This document shows positions 26,249-36,395 of a stretch of DNA of 64,000 nucleotides, piece by piece. The position numbers were made by a program, and so were the translations under genes. The stretch's first letter is position 1. Every line of letters starts with the position of its first letter. The notes beneath the pieces are model-generated. The model was not told where the DNA came from, made no database searches, and was given only the letters and a program-made list of their open reading frames with translations. Location: contig JAFIGU010000028.1 of the NCBI GenBank assembly GCA_017849555.1, forward strand, positions 1 to 64,000. Direction: 5' to 3'. This DNA is from Sphingomonas sp. (GTDB lineage: Bacteria; Pseudomonadota; Alphaproteobacteria; Sphingomonadales; Sphingomonadaceae).

Positions 26249-26860
26249 TTAATGCCGTTCGGCAAAAAGCCGGTCGAGCGGGGTCTGCGGGACGATCCAG
26301 AATAGCGCGACGAGCATCGCGCAGATGATCCCGAACCACGGCGAGACGAAGGTGAGCGCGAAGCCGGCCGTATAGACTGCCATCGCGAAATAGCCCTTGC
26401 GCGTCGTCTCGACGTGATAGCGGTGCGCGCGCTCGTGCTTCACCCCGGTCCGCACCACGACGCGCTGCAGCCAGATATAGCCGATCGAGGGCAGGATCAG
26501 CGTGACGAGATAGAGCTGGGTCGCGGTCCGGCTGAATTCATGCTCGCCGAGATAGGCGGTGCCGAACGGGACGAGGCTGAGCCCGAACAGCAAGGCGAGA
26601 TTGGACCAGATCAGCCCGTTGGTCACGCGCCGCGCGTGGCCGAGCAGCCGGTGGTGATTGCCCCAATAGAGCCCGACATAAAGGTAGCTCAGCGCATAAG
26701 CGAGAAACAGGTGCCACATCGACAGGATGTGGCCGAGCCCGTCTTCCACCGGCACCTTGAGCTCGAGCACCATGATCGTGATGATGATCGCGATCACGCC
26801 GTCCGAAAACGCCTCGACCCGGCCGAGCCCGGTGCCTTCCGCCTCCTGTTCTTCCGCCAT
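26249..26860 (-). CDS. TMEM175-like (DUF1211) potassium channel family protein
   Basis: This 203-residue six-helix membrane protein has RVEAFSDGVIAIIITIMVLELKVP near the N-terminus, which includes the FSDGVxAI pore signature of bacterial TMEM175 channels. Bacterial members conduct K+ as tetramers. It is predicted to sit in the inner membrane. It starts 6 nt after the YceI stop, so both are probably co-transcribed, although no functional link between them is known. Confidence 0.88.
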   Translation of the reverse strand: MAEEQEAEGTGLGRVEAFSDGVIAIIITIMVLELKVPVEDGLGHILSMWHLFLAYALSYLYVGLYWGNHHRLLGHARRVTNGLIWSNLALLFGLSLVPFGTAYLGEHEFSRTATQLYLVTLILPSIGYIWLQRVVVRTGVKHERAHRYHVETTRKGYFAMAVYTAGFALTFVSPWFGIICAMLVALFWIVPQTPLDRLFAERH

Positions 26861-26866
26861 ATGCGC

Positions 26867-27484
26867 TTATTTGACGAAGGCGGCGCTGATCTTGAGCTTC
26901 ACCTCGTCGGAGACCAGCGGCACGCCGAAACCGACGCCGAACTCGCTGCGGCGGATCGTCGTCTTGGCGGTGAAGCCGATATTGTCCTTGCCCATCATCT
27001 TGCCCGCGCCGAAGAATTTGGCCTCGAGCGTCACCGGCTTGGTCACGCCGTTGAGCGTGAGGTTGCCGTCGATCTGTGCGGTCTGGCCCTTGGCGGTCAC
27101 CTTGGTCGACACGAAATGCGCGTCGGGCGGGTTGGCGCCGAAGAAATCGGCCTTGGCGCCGTCCTTCGGCGCGCGGAGCAGATGCGCAGTGAGATCCGGG
27201 CTGGTGGTCAGCACCTTGGAGACCGGGATCGTCACATCGACCTTCGCCGCGTCGGGCTTGGCGGGATCGATCGTCAGCGTGCCAGACGTCTCACCGAACA
27301 GCCCGAAATAAGGCGTGAAGCCGAGGTGGTTGACGGTCCATTCGATCAACGTGTGGTGCGGATCGACGGTATAGCTGCCCGCGACCACCGCGGCGGGATC
27401 GGCCGATCCCGGCGGCGCCTTCGGCATCTGCGCGACGACGGCGGTGGAGGCAAGCGCAAAGGCGGCGAGATAGGCGAAGCGCAT
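26867..27484 (-). CDS. YceI family periplasmic protein
   Basis: This 205-residue protein has a signal peptide (MRFAYLAAFALASTAVVA) and the YceI lipocalin-like sequence: YTVDPHHTLIEWTVNHLGF, TIPVSKVLTTSPDLTAHL and FVKISAAF-like end. YceI proteins bind polyisoprenoid lipids in the periplasm; E. coli YceI responds to base stress. The start is ATG 27484. The six-base gap to the TMEM175-like gene indicates an operon. Confidence 0.9.
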   Translation of the reverse strand: MRFAYLAAFALASTAVVAQMPKAPPGSADPAAVVAGSYTVDPHHTLIEWTVNHLGFTPYFGLFGETSGTLTIDPAKPDAAKVDVTIPVSKVLTTSPDLTAHLLRAPKDGAKADFFGANPPDAHFVSTKVTAKGQTAQIDGNLTLNGVTKPVTLEAKFFGAGKMMGKDNIGFTAKTTIRRSEFGVGFGVPLVSDEVKLKISAAFVK

Positions 27485-27582
27485 TGGGAATCTCCCTTTT
27501 CTTTGACGGTGTTGAACCACAAGCCGGGGCGAGGGGGAAGCGCGTAAATCAAGGCGACCGGTTAAATCGGACCTACCTCTCG

Positions 27583-27664
27583 CCGTTCGCCCTGAGCTTG
27601 TCGAAGGGCTGTCCTTCTTCAAGGCAAGAAAAGTGCAGGGCTCCGACAAGCTCAGCCCGAGCGG
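27583..27664. repeat. Intergenic repeat, family B
   Basis: A family B unit begins CCGTTCGCCCTGAGCTTGTC and ends GACAAGCTCAGCCCGAGCGG, located between the YceI gene start and the stop of the next minus-strand gene. It has no nested insert. Confidence 0.8.
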
Positions 27665-27679
27665 GCGGCAGCGCGCGCG

Positions 27680-28453
27680 TTACTTAACCGCGCCCTGGAT
27701 CACATCGAATTTGATCCGCACCCACGCGCCGATCAGCGGCTTGCCGCCGATGCGCGGCGGGCGGACGAGGAACTGGAACGATGCCTGCCTCAGCGCGCGG
27801 GCGATGCCCGAGCCGGGGCTCTCGCCCAGTTCGCGGCAATCCTCGACGCGATAGCGTGGTGCGGTGCGGCACGCGATCATCCCCCAGCCGACCTGCTGCC
27901 GCGCGGGAAGATAGGTCGCCATCTCGGCATGCGACGGCTCGCGATACCATTCGGCGTAATAGAGATCCTCCCCGCCCGGCGCGCCGCCCGCCGCGGCGAC
28001 CTGCGCGCCGTCGTCGGCGGCGGTGTCGCCCTTGTCGCCATTGGCCTTCGCCAGCTGGTCGGGGCTCGGCTTGATCCGCCCGACGTCCGACGCGACGAAA
28101 TCGGCATGCGAGAGCATGATGACCCCCGGCAGCGTGATCGGCGGGGTCGGCATCGGGGTGGCGCGCGGGGGCGGGGCGGCGTGGTGTTGGCGGTCCTGTT
28201 CCTTGGCGACCTTGGGGCGCTGGACGACCTCCTTGCTCTTGTTGACCTGCTCGCCGTTGGCGCGGGCGACGTTGAAGGTCGAGAGCGGGCGGACGTCGAT
28301 GAACTTCGGCACGCCGCTGATCGCGCCGAGCGTGATCAACGCGATGACGACGAGCACCCCCGCCGCCAGCGCAAGCAGCAACGCGCCGGCGCGGCCACGC
28401 GCGCCGACGGGGGATTGATATGTCGAGGAGCGGTAGGCCGCCGTTCGAATCAC
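27680..28453 (-). CDS. Membrane-anchored protein with TonB-like C-terminus
   Basis: This 257-residue protein has an N-terminal cytoplasmic stretch, one membrane helix (ALLLALAAGVLVVIALITLG), a Pro/Ala-rich periplasmic linker (HHAAPPPRATPMPTPP) and a C-terminal domain ending PRIGGKPLIGAWVRIKFDVIQG, which is similar in style to TonB C-terminal regions. It contains two cysteines in CRTAPRYRVEDCREL. The start is taken as GTG 28453, preceded by GGCGGGGG. A role in energy transduction or envelope structure is possible but not shown. It is a conserved hypothetical protein for me. Confidence 0.6.
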   Translation of the reverse strand: MIRTAAYRSSTYQSPVGARGRAGALLLALAAGVLVVIALITLGAISGVPKFIDVRPLSTFNVARANGEQVNKSKEVVQRPKVAKEQDRQHHAAPPPRATPMPTPPITLPGVIMLSHADFVASDVGRIKPSPDQLAKANGDKGDTAADDGAQVAAAGGAPGGEDLYYAEWYREPSHAEMATYLPARQQVGWGMIACRTAPRYRVEDCRELGESPGSGIARALRQASFQFLVRPPRIGGKPLIGAWVRIKFDVIQGAVK

Positions 28454-28555
28454 GCCCCCGCCTCTAGGGAGGCGAGGGCGTGATTGCATCCGTCTTCGAG
28501 CGGGTCGAACACGGTTCGTCGCGGATTCGCGATTACAAACGGATTACGCGGCGCG

Positions 28556-29578
<1,023 letters not shown>

Positions 29579-29589
29579 TCAGTTCCTCT

Positions 29590-29653
29590 TGCGATGTGCT
29601 CCCGCGAAGGCGGGAGCCCAGACTGGGTCCCCGCCTGCGCGGGGACACATGGA
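29590..29653. repeat. Intergenic palindromic repeat (family A, short)
   Basis: The units GCTCCCGCGAAGGCGGGAGC and GTCCCCGCCTGCGCGGGGAC are each palindromic, 9 nt apart. They are inserted between ilvN and ilvC in the ilv operon. Such a stem could change the relative expression of ilvC. Confidence 0.75.
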
Positions 29654-29655
29654 TT

Positions 29656-30183
29656 TCAGGCCGCCTCGCGCCCCCGTGAAATGGCGACGATGCCGGTGCG
29701 GGCGACCTCGATCAGCCCGACTTCGCCCATCAGTTCGACGAACTTGTCGATCTTCTCGATGCTGCCGGTCACCTCGAACACGAAGCTCGACGTAGTCGCA
29801 TCGACCACCCGCGCGCGATAGACGTCGGCGAGCCGCAGCGCCTCGATCCGGTGGTCGCCGGTGCCGCGCACCTTGACCAGCGCCAGCTCGCGCTCGACGT
29901 GATCGCCCTCCGCGGTCAGACCGTGGACGCTGTGGACCGGCACCAGTCGATCGAGCTGCGCGACGATCTGCTCCAGCGTCGCCGGGCTCGCCGAGGTGAC
30001 GATCGTGATCCGGCTGACCTGCTTGTCGGCGGTGATCTCGCTCACCGTCAGGCTTTCGATATTATAGCCGCGCGCGGTGAACAGGCCGGCGATCCGGGCG
30101 AGGATGCCCGGCTCGTTGTCCACGATCACCGCCAGCGTATGGCGTTCGGCGGTTTCTTCCTTGATGTGCACCGATTTCGTCAC
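29656..30183 (-). CDS. ilvN: Acetolactate synthase small (regulatory) subunit
   Basis: This 175-residue subunit has an N-terminal ACT domain (LAVIVDNEPGILARIAGLFTARGYNIESLTV) that binds valine and stimulates the large subunit. The length is typical of alphaproteobacterial IlvN/IlvH. It lies 56 nt after the ilvB stop, on the same strand, so the two subunits are probably co-transcribed. Confidence 0.96.
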   Translation of the reverse strand: MTKSVHIKEETAERHTLAVIVDNEPGILARIAGLFTARGYNIESLTVSEITADKQVSRITIVTSASPATLEQIVAQLDRLVPVHSVHGLTAEGDHVERELALVKVRGTGDHRIEALRLADVYRARVVDATTSSFVFEVTGSIEKIDKFVELMGEVGLIEVARTGIVAISRGREAA

Positions 30184-30239
30184 CCCGGCGGCGGCCGGGG
30201 TCTCCCTGTTGTAGAGCTATCCCTTGCGACGCCGGCGCG

Positions 30240-31985
30240 TCACACCAGCGCCTTGGCCTCGTCGTCCATGATCCCCGAAACCTCGGTCGCCTGCAGGATC
30301 ATGTCGGTGTGCGCCGCGCCCGAGGGGATCATCGGGAAGCAATTGGCGAGCTTCGCCACGCGACAGTCGACGATTACCGGTCCGTCATAGGCCAGCATCT
30401 CCGCGATGCCGGCGTCGAGCTGGTCGGGCCGCTCGATGCGGATGCCTTTCCAGCCATAGGCTTCGGCGAGCTTGACGAAATCGGGCAGCGCATCCGAATA
30501 GCTTTCGGAATAGCGGCTCTCATAGGTCAGCTCCTGCCACTGGCGGACCATTCCCATATATTCGTTGTTGAGGATGAAGATCTTCACCGGCAGGCGATAT
30601 TGCGTCGCGGTGCCGAGCTCCTGGATGTTCATCTGGATCGAGGCTTCGCCGGCGATATCGATCACCAAGGCATTGGGATTGCCGAGCTGCGCGCCGATCG
30701 CGGCGGGCAGGCCATAGCCCATCGTGCCAAGACCGCCCGAGGTGAGCCACTTGTTCGGGCTCTCGAAACCGAAATGCTGCGCCGCCCACATCTGGTGCTG
30801 GCCGACCTCGGTGGTGATGATCGGCGCTTTGGCATGGGTCGCCTCCCACAAGGCCTTGATCGCGCGCTGCGGCATGATCTCCTTGCCGTTTTCCGGGAAA
30901 TCGAGGCTCTTGACCGCGCGCCAGCCGTCGATCCGGCGCCACCATTCGGCAATATCGGGCTTGGGATGCTGGCGCGATTTCCAGATGCGCAACATGTCTT
31001 CCATCGCATGGCCGGCATCGGCGAGGATCGGCAGATCGATCCGCACCGTCTTGTTCATCGACGAACGGTCGACGTCGATATGCACCTTGCGGCTGTTGGG
31101 GCTGAAGGCATCGAGCCGCCCCGTCACGCGATCGTCGAACCGCGCGCCGATCGCGACGATCAGATCGGCCTGGTTCATCGCCAGATTGGCTTCATAGGTG
31201 CCGTGCATCCCGAGCATCCCCAGCCATTGCGGGCTGGAAGCGGGGAAGGCGCCGAGCCCCATCAAGGTCGAGGTGACCGGCGCGCCCGTCACCTTGGCCA
31301 GCTCGCGCAGCAGCTGGCTCGCCGCCGGGCCGGAATTGACCACGCCGCCGCCGGTATAGAAGATCGGGCGCTCGGCCGCCGCGAGCATGTCGACCAGTTG
31401 CTCGATCTCGCCGCGGTCTGCCTTGACCGGCGGGCGATAGGTCTTGTGCTGGATCGGGCCGGGCTTGGCGTAGCGCGCGGTGGCGACCTGCACGTCCTTG
31501 GGGATGTCGATCACCACCGGGCCGGGGCGGCCCGAGGTGGCGATATGAAACGCCTCATGGACGATCGAGCCGAGCACCGCCGGGTCTTTCACCAGATAAT
31601 TGTGCTTGGTGCAGTGGCGGGTGATGCCGACGGTATCGGCCTCCTGAAAGGCGTCGGAACCGATCAGATGCGTCGCCACCTGGCCGGTGATCACCACCAT
31701 CGGGATCGAATCCATCAGCGCATCGGTGATCCCGGTGACCGCGTTGGTCGCGCCGGGGCCGGAGGTGACGAGCACCACGCCGGGCTTGCCGGTCGAGCGC
31801 GCATAGCCCTCCGCCGCATGCGTCGCCGCCTGTTCGTGGCGGACGAGGATGTGGCGAATGCGCTTCGAGCGGAAGATCGCGTCGTAGATCGGAAGGACCG
31901 CGCCCCCTGGATAGCCGAAGATGACCTCCACGCCGAGATCGCACAGCGCCTCGACCAGGATGTCTGCTCCGCTCTTCTCAGCCAC
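30240..31985 (-). CDS. ilvB: Acetolactate synthase large subunit
   Basis: This 581-residue ThDP enzyme makes acetolactate from pyruvate. It has VEVIFGYPGGAVLPIYDAI, RHEQAATHAAEGYAR with the catalytic Glu, the FAD-binding middle domain, and the ThDP/Mg motif GEASIQMNIQELGTA with NEYMGMV. The start at GTG 31985 is preferred because GAGGAG lies 8 nt upstream; a GTG at 31994 overlaps that same GAGGAG. Upstream, TTGACG is a candidate -35 element around 32070, but a matching -10 is weak. No leader peptide is seen here. Confidence 0.96.
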   Translation of the reverse strand: MAEKSGADILVEALCDLGVEVIFGYPGGAVLPIYDAIFRSKRIRHILVRHEQAATHAAEGYARSTGKPGVVLVTSGPGATNAVTGITDALMDSIPMVVITGQVATHLIGSDAFQEADTVGITRHCTKHNYLVKDPAVLGSIVHEAFHIATSGRPGPVVIDIPKDVQVATARYAKPGPIQHKTYRPPVKADRGEIEQLVDMLAAAERPIFYTGGGVVNSGPAASQLLRELAKVTGAPVTSTLMGLGAFPASSPQWLGMLGMHGTYEANLAMNQADLIVAIGARFDDRVTGRLDAFSPNSRKVHIDVDRSSMNKTVRIDLPILADAGHAMEDMLRIWKSRQHPKPDIAEWWRRIDGWRAVKSLDFPENGKEIMPQRAIKALWEATHAKAPIITTEVGQHQMWAAQHFGFESPNKWLTSGGLGTMGYGLPAAIGAQLGNPNALVIDIAGEASIQMNIQELGTATQYRLPVKIFILNNEYMGMVRQWQELTYESRYSESYSDALPDFVKLAEAYGWKGIRIERPDQLDAGIAEMLAYDGPVIVDCRVAKLANCFPMIPSGAAHTDMILQATEVSGIMDDEAKALV

Positions 31986-32063
31986 GTCGGTCACTCCTCT
32001 TTCATGCTGCGCGAGCGAATAGCCCGTGCGAGCAGCGGGCGCTAGGGTATCAAAAATTACGCG

Positions 32064-32990
32064 TCAAGGATTAATGTTGAAATATTGTTTCAAATTGTCT
32101 TTCGGCACCTGCGAAATACGCGGCCAATCGGCCGGGGGCTGGTGGCGGAACCAGGTATATTGCCGCTTGGCGTAGCGTCGCGTGGCGAGTTGCGCCGCGG
32201 CAAGCGCCGCCTCGCGGGTCAGCGCGCCGGCGAGCATCGCGGCGATCTCGGGCACGCCGATCGCGCGGCGCACCGGGGCGTCGGAGGGCAGATCGGTGCG
32301 GGCGAGCAGCGCTGCGACCTCCTCGACGCCGCCGTGGTCGAACATCTCGACGAGGCGCGCGTCGCAGCGTGCGACGAGTTCCGCACGCTCGGGGAGCAGG
32401 ATCAGCGGGTGAAGCTCGATCGACCCGCCGATCCCGCCGCTGCGGGTCGCCTGCCAATCGGCGAGCGTGCGTCCGGTCGAGCGCACCACCTCGAGCGCGC
32501 GCGCGACGCGGGTGGTATCGGCGGGGGCGAGGCGCGCGGCGGCGGCGGGATCTTCGCGGGTGAGCGCCTGATGCGCGTCGGCGACGGGCATCGCGCGAAC
32601 CTCAGCGCGGACCGCCGCGTCGATCTCCGGCACCGGCGCGATCCCCTCGAGCAGGGTGCGCAGGTAGAGTCCCGTTCCCCCGACGAGGATCGGCAAATGC
32701 CCTTCGCGATGCGCCGCGTCGATCGCCGCGCCTGCATCGGCCGCCCATTGCGCCGCGGAGCAGGCCGCCGCGCCGTCGCGATAGCCGAACAGATGATGCG
32801 GCACGCGTGCTTCGTCGGCGGTGTCGGGGCGGGCGGAAAGGACGCGCAGATCGCGATAGACCTGGCTCGCATCGGCATTGATCACCACGCCGTCGGCATT
32901 TTCCGCGAGCGCGATCGCCAGCGCGGACTTGCCGCTGGCCGTCGGCCCTGCGATGAGCGCGACCTTCTTGTTGGAGGCAGGATTGTTCAC
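32064..32990 (-). CDS. miaA: tRNA dimethylallyltransferase
   Basis: This 308-residue enzyme adds the dimethylallyl group to A37 of tRNAs that read UNN codons. It has the P-loop [28 protein letters not shown], and [16 protein letters not shown]. The start is taken as GTG 32990. It is divergent from serB, and the two start codons overlap by a few bases, so each gene must be transcribed through the other's 5' end. The C-terminus ends [13 protein letters not shown]. Confidence 0.94.
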   Translation of the reverse strand: MNNPASNKKVALIAGPTASGKSALAIALAENADGVVINADASQVYRDLRVLSARPDTADEARVPHHLFGYRDGAAACSAAQWAADAGAAIDAAHREGHLPILVGGTGLYLRTLLEGIAPVPEIDAAVRAEVRAMPVADAHQALTREDPAAAARLAPADTTRVARALEVVRSTGRTLADWQATRSGGIGGSIELHPLILLPERAELVARCDARLVEMFDHGGVEEVAALLARTDLPSDAPVRRAIGVPEIAAMLAGALTREAALAAAQLATRRYAKRQYTWFRHQPPADWPRISQVPKDNLKQYFNINP

Positions 32991-33864
32991 GGCGACGCTG
33001 ATAGCAACGGGACGGCTCACCACCCAAATCCTGCATGACGCGCTCGATCGGCTCGACGCGGCGGGCTGCGTGCCGAGCGGGGTCGGCTGGCTTGACGACG
33101 GCGATGCGGCCGATGTGCATTTTGATGAGGCGCCCGATGCGGCCCGCGCGGTGTTGGAGGGCGCGTTCGAGCGGGTCGATGTCGTGGTCCAGCCGATGGC
33201 CGGGCGCGAGAAGCGGCTGCTCGTTGCGGATATGGATTCGACGATGATCACCGTCGAATGTATCGACGAGCTCGCCGATTATGCCGGGATCAAGCCCGAG
33301 ATCGCCGCGATCACCGAGGCGGCGATGCGCGGCGAGCTCGATTTCGCCGCCGCGCTCGATGCGCGGGTCGCCTTGCTCAAGGGGCTGGGCGCCGACGCGA
33401 TCGAGCGGTGCCGCGTCGAGCGGGTGACCTTGATGCCCGGCGCCGAGACTTTGGTGAAGACGATGCGCGCGCGTGGCGCGACCGCGATCCTCGTCTCGGG
33501 CGGGTTCACCGCTTTCGCCGAACCGGTGGGGGCGGCGATCGGGTTCAACCGCGTGATCGCCAACCATCTGGAGATCGGCGACGGGCAATTGCGCGGGACG
33601 GTGACCAAGCCGATTGTCGATTCATCGACCAAGGAACGCACCCTGCGCGAGGCACGCGCCGAACTGGGGCTCGCCGACGCCGCGACGCTCGCGGTGGGTG
33701 ACGGGGCGAACGATCTGGCGATGATCAACATCGCGGGGCTGGGGGTCGCCTATCACGCCAAGCCGATCGTCGCGGAAGCGGCAGCGGCGCGGGTCGATCA
33801 CGGCGATCTCACCGCCTTGCTCTGGGCGCAGGGGATCGCACGGAAGGATTGGGTGACCGAGTAA
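32983..33864 (+). CDS. serB: Phosphoserine phosphatase
   Basis: This 293-residue HAD enzyme makes serine from phosphoserine. The motif [19 protein letters not shown] (D83 and D85) is HAD motif [17 protein letters not shown] motif II, and [12 protein letters not shown] motif IV. The N-terminal region is a short ACT-like segment. A TTG start at 32983 is preceded by GGAGG with 5-nt spacing, and no ATG is near. The opposing miaA start overlaps it. Confidence 0.94.
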   Translation: MFTATLIATGRLTTQILHDALDRLDAAGCVPSGVGWLDDGDAADVHFDEAPDAARAVLEGAFERVDVVVQPMAGREKRLLVADMDSTMITVECIDELADYAGIKPEIAAITEAAMRGELDFAAALDARVALLKGLGADAIERCRVERVTLMPGAETLVKTMRARGATAILVSGGFTAFAEPVGAAIGFNRVIANHLEIGDGQLRGTVTKPIVDSSTKERTLREARAELGLADAATLAVGDGANDLAMINIAGLGVAYHAKPIVAEAAAARVDHGDLTALLWAQGIARKDWVTE

Positions 33865-33893
33865 AGGATCGGCCCAATGAATTGGGAAAACCT

Positions 33894-33975
33894 CCGTTCG
33901 GGCTGAGCTTGTCGAAGCCCTGCACTTTTCTTCCGCGGAGGACGGGCAGCCTTTCGACAAGCTCAGGGCGAACGG
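33894..33975. repeat. Intergenic repeat, family B
   Basis: A family B unit begins CCGTTCGGGCTGAGCTTGTC and ends GACAAGCTCAGGGCGAACGG. It fills the gap between the convergent serB and SPOR-domain genes and lacks the nested insert. Confidence 0.8.
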
Positions 33976-33982
33976 TTCATGG

Positions 33983-34963
33983 TTACTGGGCAACCACCAC
34001 GCACGGCACGCCGGCCTTGCTGCACGCGGCCTGCGCCGCGGCGTGGCTGGCGAAGCCGGTCGCCTGCAACCGGGTGACCTCGCCCGCCTTGGCATAAGCG
34101 ACCCGCCCGCCGGTCTTGCCACCGACCTTGCCCCACAATGCACGGGCATTGGCCTCGTCGCGGAAGGCGCCGAGCTGGATACGCCAGTTGCCGCCGGTCG
34201 CCGCCACGGGTTCCTTCGGCTTGGGCTTGGTTTCCTTGACCACGGCGTGCGCCACCTTCTCCGGCGCCCGGCCAGGGGGCGAATAGCTCGCGCCCGGCGG
34301 CGCCTTTGCCATCGCTCTCGTGGGCGAGGCGACGGGCAGTTCGAGCGGAGCGGTGCGCGACGGGTTGGTCGCCGCGGCGAGCCGGCGCGTATGGCCCTCG
34401 CTCTCGATCTTGCTCGCCAGTTCGGTGCCCTTCTGGCGCTGCTCAGCGGAAATATATTGATCCATCTGCGCCAATGTCTGCGACGCCTGCGCCAGCCCCT
34501 GCCGCGACGAGCGCGAGACGAGCGCATAGGCGCGCACCCAATCCTTTTTCACCGCATCGCCGTTGAACAGCATCGTCCCCAGCACCAGCTCGGTGCGCTT
34601 CTCGTCACGCGCGACCGATTTTTCGAGCCACGGCACCGCATCGGCCTTGCGCCCCTCCTGGAACAGCATCAGCGCATAATTGTCCTCGGCCTGCGCATGG
34701 CCCTGCGCGGCGGCCTTGCGGAACCATTCGATCGCCTGCGCCTGATCGGTCGCGACCCCGCGCCCAAGCTTATAGGCCTGCCCCATGTTGAACTGCGCAT
34801 CGGCATCGCCTGCGATCGCCGGGCCGCGCCACTCGGCGACCGCTTTGTCGTAATCGCCGCGGCTCCAGGCATCGACGCCCGCCTTCACATCGGCCAGCGC
34901 CGGCATCGCCCCCGCCACCGTCATCGTCAGCAGCGCCGCCGCGCCGAGATACGCAACCCTCAT
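33983..34963 (-). CDS. Secreted Sel1-repeat and SPOR-domain protein
   Basis: This 326-residue protein has a signal peptide (MRVAYLGAAALLTMTVAGA, cleaved after ALA), Sel1-like repeats (AQFNMGQAYKLGRGVATDQAQAIEWF, AQAEDNYALMLFQEGR), a Lys/Pro-rich linker and a C-terminal SPOR domain (GNWRIQLGAFRDEANARALW). SPOR domains bind denuded glycan strands at the division septum. It is divergent from the ParA gene and about 240 nt away. Together with the second SPOR protein, it brackets the ParA pair. Confidence 0.82.
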   Translation of the reverse strand: MRVAYLGAAALLTMTVAGAMPALADVKAGVDAWSRGDYDKAVAEWRGPAIAGDADAQFNMGQAYKLGRGVATDQAQAIEWFRKAAAQGHAQAEDNYALMLFQEGRKADAVPWLEKSVARDEKRTELVLGTMLFNGDAVKKDWVRAYALVSRSSRQGLAQASQTLAQMDQYISAEQRQKGTELASKIESEGHTRRLAAATNPSRTAPLELPVASPTRAMAKAPPGASYSPPGRAPEKVAHAVVKETKPKPKEPVAATGGNWRIQLGAFRDEANARALWGKVGGKTGGRVAYAKAGEVTRLQATGFASHAAAQAACSKAGVPCVVVAQ

Positions 34964-34994
34964 CGCCTCGACCCCAATTCCCGCCGTTTCAATA

Positions 34995-35021
34995 CCATGC
35001 CCCAAGCCTTGGCATGGGGCA
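34995..35021. repeat. Overlapping palindromes before the ParA gene
   Basis: CCATGCC at 34995 pairs with GGCATGG at 35011, and TGCCCCA at 34998 pairs with TGGGGCA at 35015, so two alternative hairpins share bases. The remaining intergenic sequence up to 35200 has only GCGCGCGTCTCATCGCGCGC, a further short palindrome. The region between the divergent genes may hold their promoters, but I cannot place them. Confidence 0.5.
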
Positions 35022-35200
35022 ATCATGAGGGCAAACGAGGGTTAACCAAAGCGCGCGTCTCATCGCGCGCGGCGGCCGATTGGTCTCGATCGCGGCGTTT
35101 CAAACGCAAGGTCGGCGCCGGAACATCCCGGCTTCATTTACCTTTCTTTATCCCCGCGCATGTCATTTCGGTCCGCGAACAGGCGGATTTTGGGGGATAC

Positions 35201-35917
35201 ATGCGCGTTCTGGCTATGGCGTCGCAAAAGGGAGGCTCGGGCAAGACCACCTTGTCGGGCCACCTGGCGGTGCAAGCGCAGCTTTCGGGCGCAGGCCCGG
35301 TGGTGCTGATCGACATCGATCCGCAGGGCTCGCTCGCCGATTGGTGGAACGAGCGCACCGCCGAATATCCCGCCTTCGCGCAGACCACCGTCGCGCGGCT
35401 CGCCGCCGATCTGGAGGTGCTGCGCCAGCAGGGGTTCAAGCTCGCGGTGATCGATACCCCGCCGGCGATCACGATGGCGATCCAGAGCGTGATCCAGGTC
35501 GCCGAACTGATCGTCATCCCGACGCGTCCGAGCCCGCACGATTTGCGCGCGGTGGGGGCGACGGTCGATCTGTGCGAGCGCGCGGGCAAGCCGCTGATCT
35601 TCGTCGTCAATGCCGCCACCCCCAAGGCGCGGATCACCGGCGAGGCGGCGATCGCGCTGTCGCAGCACGGCACGGTCGCGCCGATCACCGTCCACCAGCG
35701 CACCGATTTCGCGGCGTCGATGATCGACGGCCGCACCGTGATGGAGGTCGATCCCAAGGGCCGCTCCGCTGCCGAAGTCACCGCTTTGTGGGACTATATC
35801 TCCGACCGGCTGGAGAAGAATTTCCGCCGCACGGTCTTTTCCGTGCCCAGCCCGGTCACCGGCTTCGCCGCCGCGCGGCCCGCAGCGACCGGCTTCGGCC
35901 GGCGGGTGGTGGGCTGA
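35201..35917 (+). CDS. Orphan ParA-family ATPase
   Basis: This 238-residue ATPase begins MRVLAMASQKGGSGKTTLSG, a deviant Walker A motif with the signature lysine (K10). VVLIDIDPQGSLADWWNER and VIDTPPAITMAI follow as Walker A'/B motifs. The family switches between ATP-bound dimers on DNA and ADP monomers, and moves plasmids, chromosomes or protein clusters. No parS site or ParB gene is seen; instead it overlaps the next gene by one base (TGATG). It differs from chromosomal Soj, so a positioning role for another cargo is more likely. Confidence 0.87.
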   Translation: MRVLAMASQKGGSGKTTLSGHLAVQAQLSGAGPVVLIDIDPQGSLADWWNERTAEYPAFAQTTVARLAADLEVLRQQGFKLAVIDTPPAITMAIQSVIQVAELIVIPTRPSPHDLRAVGATVDLCERAGKPLIFVVNAATPKARITGEAAIALSQHGTVAPITVHQRTDFAASMIDGRTVMEVDPKGRSAAEVTALWDYISDRLEKNFRRTVFSVPSPVTGFAAARPAATGFGRRVVG

Positions 35918-36381
35918 TGCTGAGTTCGCCAAAGCCGCTCGCCTCCCTCTCGTCGGGGCTGCTCGCGCGCAAGGGGCAGGCCCGCCCTGCGATGCGCCCG
36001 CAGGGGTACGCCAATCTCGCCAGCGCGGGTGACGCGCTGGGCTGGAACGACATGGGCGATGCGCCCGCCGTCGCGCCCGCGCCGCCGGTGCTCGCCGAGC
36101 GGGGAGCGCTGCGCGAGGAGGTCGAGCGCGCGCCGGCGCCGGCCGCGATCCACGTCTCGGTGGCGACCGCAGTGCGGCTCCGTCGCGAAACCGCGCACCG
36201 CCGCAAGGCCGCCTTCACCTTGCGGCTCGACGAGGATCGCCATCTGCGGCTCCGCCTCGCCTCGGCGACGCGCAACCGTTCGGCGCAGCAGATCGTGACC
36301 GAGGCACTGGACGCCTTCATCGCCAGCCTGCCGGAAGTGGAGACGCTCGTCGCGCAGCTCCCGCCGCGCAAGAAGCGCTGA
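35917..36381 (+). CDS. Ribbon-helix-helix-like partner of the ParA ATPase
   Basis: This 154-residue protein has a long, Pro/Ala-rich, probably disordered N-terminal half. It is followed by a CopG/RHH-type domain: AAFTLRLDEDRHLRLRLASA and TRNRSAQQIVTEALDAFIAS. RHH proteins bind DNA as dimers, and disordered tails can stimulate ParA ATPases. It overlaps the ParA stop by one base, so the two are made together. It is not a canonical ParB. The RHH call is by pattern only. Confidence 0.75.
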   Translation: MLSSPKPLASLSSGLLARKGQARPAMRPQGYANLASAGDALGWNDMGDAPAVAPAPPVLAERGALREEVERAPAPAAIHVSVATAVRLRRETAHRRKAAFTLRLDEDRHLRLRLASATRNRSAQQIVTEALDAFIASLPEVETLVAQLPPRKKR

Positions 36382-36395
36382 TCGGAGCAATCGAC

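Noticed and set aside
31986..32063. A leader peptide before ilvB
   Set aside because: The short frame MKEE* there has no branched-chain codons and overlaps the ribosome-binding site, so it is not a leader.
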